Part shown: piece by piece, positions 1-12,205 of the stretch
How the letters are laid out: the number at the start of each line of letters is the position of its first letter
How positions within the stretch are numbered: position 1 is the stretch's first letter
NCBI GenBank assembly: GCA_930367205.1
Contig: OV884015.1
Span: forward strand, 80,987,341 to 81,051,340
DNA from: Acanthosoma haemorrhoidale
Lineage: Eukaryota; Arthropoda; Insecta; Hemiptera; Acanthosomatidae
Reading direction: 5' to 3'
DNA length: 64,000 nucleotides
The notes under the pieces: generated by a model
Database searches by the model: none
Told to the model about the DNA's origin: nothing
The model's input: the letters and a program-made list of their open reading frames with translations, nothing else
Translations under genes and position numbers: made by a program

Positions 1-1135
1 AAAAATAAATAAGCTCTAAAATTATATTCAAGTTACACATTAAGTAAATTAATTAATCATTACATTAAATACAAACAATCTCAAAATTAAGTAACATATC
101 CATTACATAATTAAATTAAAGTACTTTGAATTATTTGAAATGGTACTTGTGGTAAAATTTAAAACCTGCTTGTGGAGATGCCGCATACTTGCATACTGCA
201 TGCACCATAATAAGTGCATAACTGACTGAAAGTACACACCACTGTGAAAGTATAACACAACTTATATTATAACTGTTATTAATTTACAAACTTGTATTTA
301 GTACTGTTATATTACTGAGGTCTTTAGAGTTAAAAACATATAGCATCGGGAGCTGGAGATGAAATAGGCCCTTACTAGCGCTGTAGTGGGAGTTCGTAAG
401 CACGGTTCTAAACATTCAGATTCCGAGTGTGGGAATCTAAGGGTAGGTAAAAAAACGTCCCCTAAAGCAAGTTGTGAACCGAAAAGAGGAAGACTGAACC
501 GCTGGAGATGGGGGGAGTGCCACTATTCATGTCTACAGCAAGGAGAATATGTTACTTAAAAGTACCATCCCTTTTACTTACTAATATAACATGCATGATA
601 TTTCTCAAGATATCCGTAGCAAAAACAATATGCACTTCTTACCTATTAAACTTATTTTCAAACATTCTAATTCAAAGGAATGTGTTGAAAGAAAACCACA
701 GTCGCTAACTTTAAGGACATAAAGACAGGTCATTTCTGGCATAAGGCAGTATCTATTTTTCAGGAAAAAATTTGGAAGCTCAGTAATATTTGGTAGGAGA
801 TATGAGTATTGAGCTGAATAATTTTACAACAAAAACCTAGTTCCTCATGATAAGATAAGACATTAGATTCTAGTTTCCCTATATGAAAATTCCTGGCTCA
901 AGGTTGTCCCATCCTTAGGTTTTTTAAGAAAAACTAACCCCTAAATGGAGATGACTTCAGAGAAACCCTTAGGTATAAAAAAAAATCTAGCAGGGTGCTG
1001 TTTGTAAAATAATAGACTCCTGAAACCCAATTTTACATTTCTATCACAAACTAGGTTTTTACATTTAATGAGAATTTAGTGGCATTGTCAACAATTAAAT
1101 AGTTATTTATAGAGTGCATACAAATAAATATTTAC
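1..1135. other. PI31 3' side intron, no exon recognised
   Basis: This AT-rich stretch lies downstream of the last PI31 exon that can be read on the minus strand. A conserved PI31 tail (the glycine/proline-rich end) was looked for on the minus strand and not found, so the terminal exon is probably beyond the left edge. A slightly more GC-rich patch at about 340-520 could not be classified. No repeat or gene is claimed. Confidence 0.4.
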
Positions 1136-1291
1136 CTTGGCAATGGTGGTCCAGGCAATCCTGACGATGGATCAAGTATTCCAGGCCTTTGCCGATTTTC
1201 AAAAGGGTTAAAAATCATACCACCACCTCCACGGCTAAATGGATCAAGATCTGATTGACCCACACGAAGGGGATCTCTTTCAGGATCTGCC
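1136..1291 (-). CDS. PI31: PI31 proteasome regulator, C-terminal (FP-type) exon 4
   Basis: This exon encodes the proline/glycine-rich C-terminal region of PI31, the regulator that binds the 20S proteasome. Visible motifs on the minus strand are DPLRVGQSDLDPF, a GGGGMIFNPF stretch and LDPSSGLPGPPLPR, which match the conserved tail of animal PI31/PSMF1. The acceptor is TTTTTTAG at 1292-1300. The phase joins cleanly to exon 3: a split Trp codon, TG plus G. At the low-coordinate end the sequence is CCAAG followed by GTAAAT. This is a good splice donor, and read through it gives an in-frame TAA. Because PI31 proteins normally extend further, splicing to an exon outside the window is preferred over termination at 1133. 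Confidence 0.85.
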
Positions 1292-1789
1292 CTAAAAAAC
1301 ATAGTATAAATGAAACAGGTATATTAAATGGGTTACACTTCTCCCTTCAGAAAGTCCAAAATAGCCAAAAGAGTGGATGTTAAAAACAAGGAAAATGCAC
1401 TTATGTTCAAAAAGTTTTTAAAACGAAGAATTGTAGAAATTGTCTATTAGAAGAAAAATTAAAGATGATAAGTGAACTATGAACTAGCAGTCAAGAGAGA
1501 ATGTACTGTAGGTCTCACGGGATTTGGGTCGGAGGCGCTCGTGTGTTACAGGATTTAGTGAATAATTTAAATTTAACATCATATAAAACGTATATTTTTG
1601 CTGATGGAAGGGTAAAAATTAAAATTTGAAAAATTATTATTCTGCAATTAGTTTTATAAATAACTTTATAATTTAAAGGTTGGGATATTATGGATAAATG
1701 AGCTAATACAATTGTAGCTAACTGAAAGAACTATTTCACCTTGCCTTTAAACAGTAGCGTAACTGTAGATATAGATGCAGTGTACTTAC

Positions 1790-2082
1790 CAGAACGGGTC
1801 GGACCTTGCTGGACCAGGAGGGCCAACATAGAGAGGATTAGGTATGTCAGCAAATGGAAGAAGTGGGGGAGCTCTTTGTGGCATATTATTCGAATCTGCA
1901 TTAACAACTTGTGTTGTGGCTTCTTTTGTATTTTCATTTCCCATAGGTGCAATCAACTCCTGCTGAATTTTCTTCATTGTTGCTTCATGAGACGGGATCA
2001 AAATTGATAACTGCCCTTTAGTAGCACCAACTGTGTTTTCAGTATTGAAAGCAACATTAGTCACTTTCATATCTGCAGCATT
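1790..2082 (-). CDS. PI31: PI31 proteasome regulator, exon 3 (linker region)
   Basis: The minus-strand exon has acceptor TTCTTATAG next to 2082 and donor GTAAGT just below 1790. It adds about 97 codons, beginning NAADMKV and ending PPGPARSDPF plus two bases of a Trp codon. The start is hydrophilic and the end is proline-rich, consistent with the linker between the N-terminal FP domain and the proline-rich tail of PI31. Phases to exon 2 (phase 0) and exon 4 (phase 2) agree. The sequence itself is weakly conserved in the family, so the assignment rests mainly on splice phase and position between two recognisable exons. Confidence 0.8.
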
Positions 2083-2911
2083 CTATAAGAAATCAATTAA
2101 TATCATGTGGACAACCCAATCATGTAGCAATATATACATTACAACTATCACTCACAAATAAATATTTCTTATTGATACCAGTGTTAAAAGAAAAGTACTT
2201 CATATAATATTACAATGAGCTTAAGAAAGATCTGGCGAATATTTTTAACACCACACAGAGTAGATTTTCTAAAGTAAGCAGCATTAAAAAAAAAAAAATG
2301 GTTTTACTTTTTGATAAAAGCGATACACGTAGAAGAAGATTCCTAATCAAATCAGATGTAAGAATTTATTATGTTTTCATTAAATAAAGCTATTAAAATT
2401 TTGGCAAAGAAATATAAAATAATGTAGGTAAGGTAATTTAGGTTCCCAAAAGACAAAATGATGCAATGAACTTTTTGTGCTGCTATCTTTGTGGGTTAAC
2501 TAATGACTTAAGTTGTTAGGCACCCTTATCCATGGCATAAGTTTTGGCTTGACATAACTCAACTCCTAGTTTACAGGTTCAAAAATAATGAAACCCTAAT
2601 ATTATATAATATATTACAATTTATTATTATTTTTTCCCATACAAGCCAAATCCTAATCAATGTGCAGTTAGTTAGTTTAGTAGGGACTGGATACAATACT
2701 AAATAAATAAGAACTAACCATTTCACAAATTCAGACAGGAGTAACATGTTATATACAGCTTACCATCTTATTTTAGCCAGAGTTTTAGCTCAGAGGTATA
2801 TTTCTCTGAAATGCCACAGAATAAAAACAAACTGATGTTATGGTTTGTCTGAACCCTACTAACTCTCAACAAAAACATTTATCATTAATGTAAGGCATAT
2901 AATATAGTTAC

Positions 2912-3061
2912 AAGTAAATTGAAGACTATATTGTCTTCGACAGGAATCCCTTTCAAGATAAACATTTTAGTGTCATGCATATATCTTATGGAATAGCTCG
3001 AGCTTTTGTTCCATTCACAAGGCAAAGATTCAGTCGATACCTCATTTCCAGTAAGAACTCT
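2912..3061 (-). CDS. PI31: PI31 proteasome regulator, exon 2 (N-terminal FP domain)
   Basis: This 150-base, phase 0-0 exon encodes 50 residues, including LPCEWNKSSSYSIRYMHD and FILKGIPVEDNIVFNLL. The pattern of a Trp followed by a strand with an (L/I)RY motif and a hydrophobic strand with KxxxVE is typical of the fold shared by PI31 and Fbxo7. In those proteins it mediates dimer and heterodimer contacts. The acceptor is TTTTTCAG at 3062-3069. The donor is GTAACT at 2906-2911, chosen because it keeps phase 0 with exon 3. Confidence 0.85.
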
Positions 3062-3140
3062 CTGAAAAATGAACAAATGATGAAGATTTGAGGGATGACA
3101 AGAGGAATAACAAGTTGTTTTTAATCAAAGTAAAACTTAC

Positions 3141-3278
3141 ATCCTCTCCAAGACCTATACATTTGTAACCACTTTTGATAAGCAAGTAATGAATGAATAA
3201 TGTAATAACATCTTCCTTTTTATTTAAGTCCTGTTCGGAAACTTTATACATAAGATCCCATCCAAACAGTTCTGACAT
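3141..3278 (-). CDS. PI31: PI31 proteasome regulator, exon 1 with start codon
   Basis: This is the first coding exon, 46 codons, starting MSELFGWDLMYK and containing the conserved KEDVITLFIHYLLI stretch and YKCIGLGED. It matches the start of the FP domain of animal PI31 (PSMF1), where the segment 'D(A/V)...FxHxxL...GY...G(L/V)G' is the usual signature. PI31 modulates 20S/26S proteasome activity and serves as an adaptor for proteasome transport in fly axons; that role is family knowledge. The donor is GTAAGT at 3135-3140, phase 0 to exon 2. The start is the first ATG of the open frame. The gene runs divergently from a kinesin gene whose ATG lies 684 bp away. Confidence 0.88.
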
Positions 3279-3962
3279 TGTTCAGCCGATGTTATTAATA
3301 TCAGATTCCTGGACTGTCATATACCTAATGGTTACCGTATAAACAAATGTAACCTTCGTTTCCAGTTAAAATGTCAAATATCGATAGAAAATTGCTGGTC
3401 ATATTTTGAACAATTTCATGGTCTTTATTTCTAGAATATTTCACATTGTTTATTTCTGTGTTAACTGAACTTAATTTTTATTCAGAGCTGTACATTTTCT
3501 AACAAGTATTGTAAATCAGGAGGGCGATAAAGCTAAATGCAACTTTTTGCTGGTCATCATGAGATCCACATTTTTAATAATTATTAAATAAATACAGGGC
3601 TTGCTAGTCAATATATATTTTTTGAGGTATTTAAAAATATTAATATCCTTGTAAATGGATTTGTCTGACATTCTTTTTAATTTTTTTTTGTAATGAGTAT
3701 TTTTTATTTTAGAAACGGCGTCAATCCAACAGGCAGTGGGCCCAGCACTGGAAATCTTGAAACCAGGAGTAATCGATAAGAGACGGAAAAAGTAAGATGG
3801 CGACTAGTGTCGTGTTCCGTGAGGTTCGTGTAACCTTATTCTCTGGGTTCGAGCTCGTATCGGATGGGGTAAATATGTGAAAAAGTGACAAGTTGAAGCT
3901 TTTCTTGGAGGCTTGACTTATTTAGTGGTTCAATTGCCTACTGTACAATTCAAACGTGTAAA
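3279..3962. promoter_or_regulatory. Shared divergent promoter region, PI31 / kinesin-3
   Basis: The 684 bp between the two start codons must hold both 5' leaders and both promoters. No TATA box at a convincing position was seen for either gene. An AAGATGGCGAC element near 3794-3805 resembles the YY1-type motif often found in TATA-less promoters. A GTAAGA at about 3791 could be a donor of a non-coding exon. Functional assignment is inference. Confidence 0.5.
3797..3880 (+). other. Possible upstream ORF in the kinesin-3 leader
   Basis: An ATG at 3797 in context AAGATGG opens a 27-codon frame ending TGA at 3878-3880, upstream of the kinesin start codon and out of overlap with it. If the transcript starts before 3797 this would be an upstream ORF. 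The transcription start is unknown, so its presence in the mRNA is unproven. Confidence 0.3.
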
Positions 3963-4017
3963 ATGGCCAGTGACAAAATTCAAGTGGCTGTACGAGTGCG
4001 GCCTTTTAACCGCCGAG
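3963..4017 (+). CDS. Khc-73: Kinesin-3 (Khc-73/KIF13-type) motor, exon 1
   Basis: The exon encodes MASDKIQVAVRVRPFNRR plus the first base of the next codon. This is the start of a kinesin motor domain: the first beta strand (IQVAVRVRPFN) followed by the RR(E) that lines the nucleotide pocket. The wording is closest to insect Khc-73 and vertebrate KIF13A/B, plus-end-directed kinesin-3 motors for vesicle transport and polarity. The donor is CGAG|GTATGT at 4018. Joining to 15012 restores the Glu codon and gives NRRELELG, exactly as expected for the family. The start codon is in the conserved position, so the protein begins almost directly with the motor. Confidence 0.9.
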
Positions 4018-6033
4018 GTATGTAATTAATTATGTTTAGAAATTATTGGCTATTTTCTAAGAGAAATTAATTATTTTGACTTAACAATTTGTATGATTTT
4101 AACCTACTTTTTATATCCTTATGTTGTCATGTTCTTATCATGTTTGTTTATGATGTTTTTATGTATATCAAAATATTTAAGAATTTAATGGTTTCAGCTT
4201 TATTTACATTATATATATATATGCTAAATTAATTAGTCTGATTATTCAATTTATTATATCCTATTAAAACATCTTTTAGGAGTAATGTTTTCTAATGATA
4301 ATTTTATCTTTATAAATTTGAACCTTATCAATATTGAAAATTACTCGAGAAAAAATGTCTTGCTGGAAATCTGAATAATTACATAAAAACTAGTTGAATT
4401 GATCTGATTAATTTAACTATGAATATTCATTCAATTTTTTTTTAAATATAAGTTAACTGATAGTTTAAAAGTGTCGTTTTTATTCTTTTTAAATTTTCAT
4501 TGACAAAGTTCATGAAACCTTTTTTGCTCCAACAGGAAGAGTTATAGACGAAGAATTTGTTTTGAAAGGTTTTTTTCCATGTTTGACATTGGATTCTTAT
4601 CAACATTTTTTTTCTCATTTTCATTGTGTCACTCTTTCATTTTAAATTTGTATACAAATAAAAAACATATAGTTGTAAAATTATATTTATCTGTGTTTTA
4701 ATCGCAAGGTATTCAGTAACTCCAATCCCTGAAAATGGTGTACTTATACAAAAATGACAAAGACAATGGATTTAATATGTTTCGAAGAAATTGTTATAAT
4801 TTTTTAAGGTTGTTAATTTTCATAAATGTTCTAATGGTGACAATATTTAATAGTTTTAAAAAAATTGGAATTTATAATGAAAATTATAGCAAAAATCATT
4901 AAGATCCAGGATAGTGAAGGACTCAAGTAAAATCATAGTTCCATTCAAGAAAAAAAAAATTATGAATATATACAATTAAGGTAATGTTACTGTGCCAAGA
5001 TGTGAAGTGATTAACCGAAAACTTCCTGTTGACTATCAGACATGACATGTGTAGAGGGGGCAACTGTCACTGAATGAATGATAACACGCCAACAGAACCT
5101 AATTACTCATGATAAATAATTATCCGTCTTATTTGATAGTTAGCATTATTGTTAGAGTAATTCCTTTATGATAAAAACTATTAGGTCTTAGGATGGATGG
5201 TTTTGTCATTCAGTTATCCAAATATGGAATCTTTCTAGTACAGCATTTTGTTAAATGAACTAATCAAATTGCCTTATATGCCCTATTTATATTTTTTCAC
5301 AAACATGTAATTGAATCAAATTGCCCGAAGAAAAAAAAATAGGGGTGGTCCAATCCGTTTCTTTGATTATTCTCAAATAATGATTGTAAATATAAACTGT
5401 ACCATATTTCTTTTCTCAAAAATACTTCGTTTTATTTTGTGTGTTTGAATGAAAACAAATAAATAGAAAATTGGAATACGTTTGATATTGTTGTGTGTTC
5501 CCATGCTCCTCTAAACCTTGCAAAAATATAAATCACATAGCTGAGACTTAAGAAAGCGCATAAGTTTTAAATTTAGAGTTTTTTTGCGTTTTAATTTGTT
5601 TTTCTCATTGTTGCCATAATTTTGTCTTAGCAACAAGCTCGTCGCGGACATATGTTTGAAATTAGCCGCTCCTTTTGGAATCTGCAGTAATAAGTAAAAT
5701 TTATTGCTTTCTGTTTTTTTTTTTGTTTTTTTTTTACCTCTTAGATGAATTTTGGCTAATACGTAATATAACTAGAGGATGCTCTAGTTATTACCCAGCC
5801 CCGTCTCTCAAGGGTTGTCAGTTCCGGGGAACTACCCTCGCGTGATACTTCACTCTTACCTGATGTCTCATCAGAGTAATAGATTTTCAGGTTCTATTCT
5901 ACTCATTTCTTCCTGGTAATTGAGCTCCAGAGGTTGTAAGGAAGGGATTTGAGCAGTGTAATTTGCTTTGCTTTGCTTCCTGCAATATTTGAGATTGAAT
6001 ATCGTCTCTCTGGATTAAAAATAGCTCACAGGA

Positions 6034-6459
6034 ACTGTGACAGCTTAGCTTAAATAGTTTCTGTCTGAACGATCATAATTTCAGCCATGAAAAAGCAGGG
6101 CGACGTGAAACTCATGCCAGTCCGCAACAGCCCGTTCATACGAAAGAATGTTTAGAACCGGTCTATACTTCTGGAACAGCTGCCAAACCCTCAAAAGATA
6201 AGCTTAAAATTGAAGAACCTTTTAAGGAAAATGAAGGATTGGATTTCATCGATTGAGAGCCATTTCCTGATGAAACCACAACCTCTCGTTACAGTTTCGC
6301 CACTTCTGAGTTCAAACTACTGCAAGCTGTTGACCAGAAAAATACACCGCTAGATTTTCTCAATGATTTGTCTCTCGAGACAGCCACAGCTGAGTTTACA
6401 CTAGAGGTGCTTTCTAACAAACAAAGCGACGTTTCGCGCTCTTTGAAAGTGAGTTAGAC
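6034..6459 (+). pseudogene. Decayed coding relic of unknown origin
   Basis: One plus-strand frame reads through about 140 codons with coding-like composition, interrupted by one TGA near 6254 and ending TAG at about 6457. It includes hydrophilic segments such as KPSKDKLKIEEPFKENEG and FATSEFKLLQAVDQKN. Further coding-like pieces in other frames occur to about 7080, for instance RYEEKMYLRVRPRFIIV with a stop soon after. No family is recognised. It could be a retrocopy of a host gene or the remains of a mobile element. Confidence 0.3.
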
Positions 6460-8307
6460 AATTGGGATCCATCCAGTGCTTCGATGTAGACAGCGCAGCT
6501 ATAAATCTGGTTAACATTTGCTAATTGTAGATGTTTGTAGTTATTCTGAAAGATTTCCATGCACCAATCGATACGATCACTAATTTAAGAGTTTCATTCT
6601 ATCCTACGAGCTGTCTTCAAAAGCAGACTCCTCCTGAAACAACTGAGAGTCAAACAATACCGCATTGCTTTACAGTGGGCTCCAAGCCAAGCGGGTTTTG
6701 ACATGGAGTAGGCAGATTGGCTGGTGAAGCGACTCAGAAACTGGTTGAAGAATTATTAAGGTATGTTCAGAGCTCGTGCAGATAAGTCGTGGATGAGGCG
6801 TTTGTTCACTCTGGAGCGCTGATGGGTAGAGATAACCTCGACACACAATGACTTGAAATATACAAAGACGACTGTCTGTACGCGACGATAACAGGTATGA
6901 GGAAAAAATGTATCTTCGGGTCAGACCTCGCTTCATAATTGTGACCTTGGAATAATTCAGTAAAGAATGTGCTAGTGTGCTTTCAGACAAGGAAGCGTCG
7001 TATATAGCAAAGACAAAGCTATTAACATACAATTATACCTTTTATCTATCAATAAAATTGCGAAACCCCTTTTATGAGAGTAGTCATTAAACTTTCAACT
7101 ATGACCAAGAAATTTGGAGAAAACTACAATTGAGACTACTGGCAAAGTGCTCTAAAAAGTGACTGATTGTTCAGTTATTCAGTAGAAGTCGCGAATGAAT
7201 AATAGAATAACTTTATATAAATTGAAAAAAAAAATCATAGGCGATTTTACGAAACCTGATACATACGACGAAATTCTCCGGGTCAATGGACTATGCTGAA
7301 CAAAAATACATTTATAAGCCAAACATATCAGTCACACTCGCATAAACCGTACAAATTATTTATAATTATCGGTGGTATATGCACAAATATGATTGACATT
7401 TGAATCATATATCATACCTATAAACGCCCATAAACGATTCAACCTGGTGGAAGTGTCTTGGAATAACTAATACGAATTGTTAAATGTTTGACAAATACTT
7501 TATCTAGAGTACCCGCTTCTTTAATTCCGATTACAGACACATAAAAGATTGAAGCGCAAGCAATTTGTTTTCTTTTACTATTCAATAGAATACGCGGTGC
7601 TCTAGCAAACATGAAAAGTTGAAGGAGAATCTATCTTTGAAATGATACTACTACAAGAACAGGTAGTTTTTGTATGAACTGTAGTAGCAATCGTAAAATT
7701 GAACAACTCAAGACCTGAAGATATATTTCGTTCTACAAATATTTCTAATTAAATTTTGTCTCTTATAGTCTATCAGGAACTAAGTGAACAAAAAACGGAA
7801 GTAAACAATAAATTAATTGTTAGTAGGTATTGCTACGCGTTTCTCAGTAGATAGATATATGCTCTAAATATAAATAATCGATAAATATATCAAACAATGT
7901 GATACACGAATAAAACTATCTAATGACAACAAACGTGAAAACCTGACTATGGAAGGTATTCAAAATTAAATGTATTAAAATTTTGTTTTATTATTACTGT
8001 TAGAATGAAAGTATGCTTGTATTATTTAGTAGTATAAGCCGTGTCTTTCTCAGCATTAAGTAGCAAAGGATGCATTTTGATGCTTAAATGTGTATACACG
8101 TAGAATGTAGATATCAAGTTAAAATCTTCACTGATATAATATGTCAGTAAGAAATCGTTCGGATTAATCAAAAACTTGTTACTCATTACATTCTATCCAT
8201 TTGGATTTATTATAAATGCCTTATGTTCAATACATCTTGTATATCATTAGTTTTATAATGAATTGTATTTTAATAATTACACCACAATGCACTGTATTAT
8301 TATTTGA

Positions 8308-8400
8308 AGGTTCTGAGTTCAAATCCTTAGATGGAATGTGAATTTATTTCACTTCCATCAATAGAAGTGCTCTCGGTTGCACAGCCCTCTTATGTAGGCA
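8308..8400 (+). repeat. SINE-like fragment with tRNA B-box-like motif
   Basis: The segment begins GAAGGTTCTGAGTTCAAATCC, which resembles a tRNA-derived B box and tail. The same block, GAAGGTTCTGAGTTC, recurs at 12155 followed by a similar CAATTTTATTTCATC-like continuation. Two dispersed copies with a shared start suggest a short interspersed element, but no full tRNA head is visible. Confidence 0.35.
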
Positions 8401-11400
8401 GCGAATAATTAAACAAAACAATAATGGTAAATAGTATTACTAAAAGCAAAACGAGGGAAAAGAAAGAGTTTAACTAGAAAGTATTTTAATCTTTATGTTA
8501 AGGAAAAATCTTTTCACTCGTTAAAAAATTAATAAATAAAATTGAAATAGTAAGCTTCACCTGTTTTCTTTTAATTTACTCCGCTAGGATGACATAAATA
8601 TTGCTGCGTCGTCGATAAACATTTGCTGGAATGTGATCACTCTTCGGAATTGAGAAATGGTCGTATTTTTAAATTTAACTAGGGTAGGAAGTTCGTTATA
8701 TCAATTGCGGATCATATTGTTTTATTTGAGGGAGTTTTGAGTAAAAGGGAAAATTAATCTCAGAACCTTATCCATATAGCAGTGCACAGAAAAAAAAAAC
8801 GCCAAAAATAAATAGCATAAAGCAATTATTTAGTATAGCACTTTTCACTGATGACATAGGAAGTATAAGTGGAAACAATGTTCGAACTTAATAATAAATC
8901 TTCCTTCTCTCCACAATATGGCATTTTTTTACCAATAAAGTTTTCGACAGCTCTTACCTGTCATCTTTAGCTGTTGCTGAAACTTTGTAACTTTGAAAAT
9001 TTTGTTTGTATCCATATAAAAAGTCGAGGTTTTTATCATGTGACTTTCCATCATTGTCAAATGACAGCTCTAAGTTGTCATTTACGTTATTGGTGAATAA
9101 ATATCATTTTGTGAAAATACGGAAGATTTATTATTTAATTATACCCTTCCATGCACTGGCCATATAATGTTCAAACTATTTTTTAAGCACAACGTTCACG
9201 AGATAATGAAATGTGATTAGAATAGAGAAACGGATATCTGTATCATTGTATACTTTGATATCAAGTTGTTTAAAGGAAGCACACAAAGCCATAAGCAGAA
9301 GATATTAAGAAAACCCATTGCCGTCGTTGATATCGTTGAAACCTGAATCAGTAAAACTTCTTTCTTAATCAGTAAAAAAAAAGTTACCGTATCCTTTACT
9401 GATTTTTTTTATATCAACAACACAATGTTAGGAATATGCATTCATTCTTTTGCCCTACCGTCAACATCTGGTGTGCTGTCCTGGTTAAATTTTCTAGCAA
9501 TGATAATTGGCACGTAGAAAGCTGAAATTGGTTAACCGCATGATTTCATGAAATTAGAATTTTCTAAATTACGAAAGAATGATTCTCTCCTTACTTGTCC
9601 CCGTAGCACCCAAGTTTTTCTGATTGTTAATCACATTTGTAAAGTCGTACATGGTATGTACAAAACGTACATGGTGAAATAATGTGCATATTTTTAAATT
9701 TTGTATTGATATTATAACAATCTCTATAAATTGAAGTGATTGGCTTCAGGTAGAATACTCAATCTTTTTCATCCTGAGTGAGAGGGCATAAAAGTGTAAA
9801 ACCGAAAAAAACAGTAATAACAATAACAGGTAATTAAAAAAACACTGTATATGTAATTATAACCTGCAGAATAGAAGAATAGCATTACTGCAATCCTGAA
9901 AGACCTATGAAGTTTAACAAAAACACATCTTTGTTCTTTTAGAGTTTCATTTGTACTAACTAGAAACACGTATCCCATTCAATTAAAATCAGTGTTTAGC
10001 CCAGAAAATAAAATTCACAGGCAAGGTGTAAATGAAGAACTTTAATACTTTACGTAATAAATTTATCATCGTATGTGGCCTGAAAACGTAACTTTTACAA
10101 TTTAACTTATACAATAGTGTTGTTCTACAAAAAATATGACGCTAAAACTCCTATGCTCCATGTCGTCGGAAAAGTCTACACCACATACATACCTCTACCC
10201 TCAAAACACAGTTATTAACGATTAAAAAACATATATGAAACTACAAGTAAACCAAATAAACGTCATAAGACATATTATATTGTTTAGTACATATTATTAT
10301 ATATAATATATGACTGTATAAGTACACGAAAAAACGTCTTCACGGCCTACCATCACCAGAACACTTATAAAGCTTTACAATCTTTAAAGTGACCGAGATG
10401 GTTTAATCAACAATTAAATTTTAGTATTTATGATAAAATATACAGTTTTTTTTTAAATCAATTAATTTTTTCCCCACTTCTATAGAACGCTTTTAATTTT
10501 TTATCATGGTTCTGAAAAAAGGTGATTTATTTCATAATTTACGTTAAAATAAAAAAAAGTGATACCTCGACCTATGAAAAAGTCAAATGGCAACTCATCC
10601 ATCCATAGTTTAACCTGTCACAATGCTAAATTCACTCTCTCTCGCAAATAGTAGAGGAATGAACAAGAAAATTTCACCAATTCTTCCGAAAAAATTCTTG
10701 AACTAGACAGAGCACTAGACAGCTACCTTAAAATACTGGCGCCAAACATTAAAGACATAGGTAAAACGAAAATACTCTTCGTCCCGTTACAGCCTAGACT
10801 CAATCCAAACGTGCAAAGCTAAGAAACACTTACGACCCTCAAACACGCACAGACGATTGGAAGGACACTGCCAACTTAGTTTAAAACAGGGCGTTTATGT
10901 ACTTAGAAGTACAGTAAAGAAAATTACATTTTGTAATTTCTCGAGTGACTGTCATTTCTGCTGTCGATATCTATTCAAATGAATAATAACCACAGGTGGA
11001 TTGATAGCGGCTTGGCCTGATTACTTAGTGTAGGGCTAAAAGCCTGCGAACCATCGATCGGTTCTTGGAAATCCCTGAATCAGCTTCAATATTTAGCCAA
11101 GACATCCATTTAGGTCCACGGTCTATTGATCCTGTCCCAATGAACAAATGCATTCAGCCGTAAAATGTTAACACAATCAATGATTAATTCGGCGAGAAAC
11201 TCCGTTATTTTATAATAGATTTACTCTCGAAATCCGACACGCAACAGTTTTTGACCTACTGTTGCGATGCAGGAGCAGGTCCATTTAATAGTCTTAGAAT
11301 TACAAAAATAACAATTTTCTCCGAACAAAAAAAAAAAGATTTGGTTCATTTATCAATGAATTTAGTCCTTATAGTAAGCTCTCAAGGGGACAGATGGGAT

Positions 11401-12151
11401 GGAAAAATAAAATTATTTTGGGACAAAGCCAATAGCCCAGGTATGAATAAACAATGACAAATAGATAATTAAGTATAGATATATTCAATTCTATCTACCA
11501 AAAAGAATTAATATAATAATAAGAAAAATGACAACGTAAAATCTTTACACTTAATTATTTAATATTTACCTCTTATAATTTTACCTCTATAAGAAAAAAA
11601 AAAATAAAACATTGTTATACGTATTCATTAAATAAACTTACAGAGGTAGATTGACGACTAAATAAAATATATGAAGAAGTCAGTAAAATATAATACAACA
11701 TTATAATAATACACACAAGCTAAATATACAATAGTAAAACCCGAGGAGGTGCCATCCAAATATATGAATATATATATGTAGGCGTGGCAGACTTGACCAA
11801 TCAGCAGAACCGGATATGTAAGAATACGCGGCAAGCGCGTCATCTTGCGGCTGAACCCTGGACTTAAATGGTTGGTTGGTGGGCCAAAGGATGCTGGTGT
11901 GAACACTAAGAGTGTTCCGACGGTTGCCGAGGGAGCCCGTCTTCTTGCCATCTTACGCTAATGTTTATAGTTCATTAAATAGTTATCTTAAATCACACTT
12001 AAATTAAGTCACACAATTAAAAAGTGTTTCTATTATGAATACATATATTTAATAATAATAGTAAACAATAAAATAAACATAGAAATGCAAAGAATAAAAT
12101 TATGAAAATATAATGTAGTAGATGAATAGTTCTTCAAATAACATAAGAATA

Positions 12152-12205
12152 TATGAAGGTTCTGAGTTCTAATTACTAGTCAAATAGACAATTTTATTTC
12201 ATCTT
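12152..12205 (+). repeat. SINE-like fragment, second copy
   Basis: This shares the GAAGGTTCTGAGTTC block with 8308 and then runs into a similar TTTATTTCA(T/C)(T/C) stretch. It is degenerate and short. Confidence 0.3.

Noticed and set aside
6670..7032. 120-codon minus-strand frame
   Set aside because: It is antisense to the coding-like relic on the plus strand, whose composition is more convincing.
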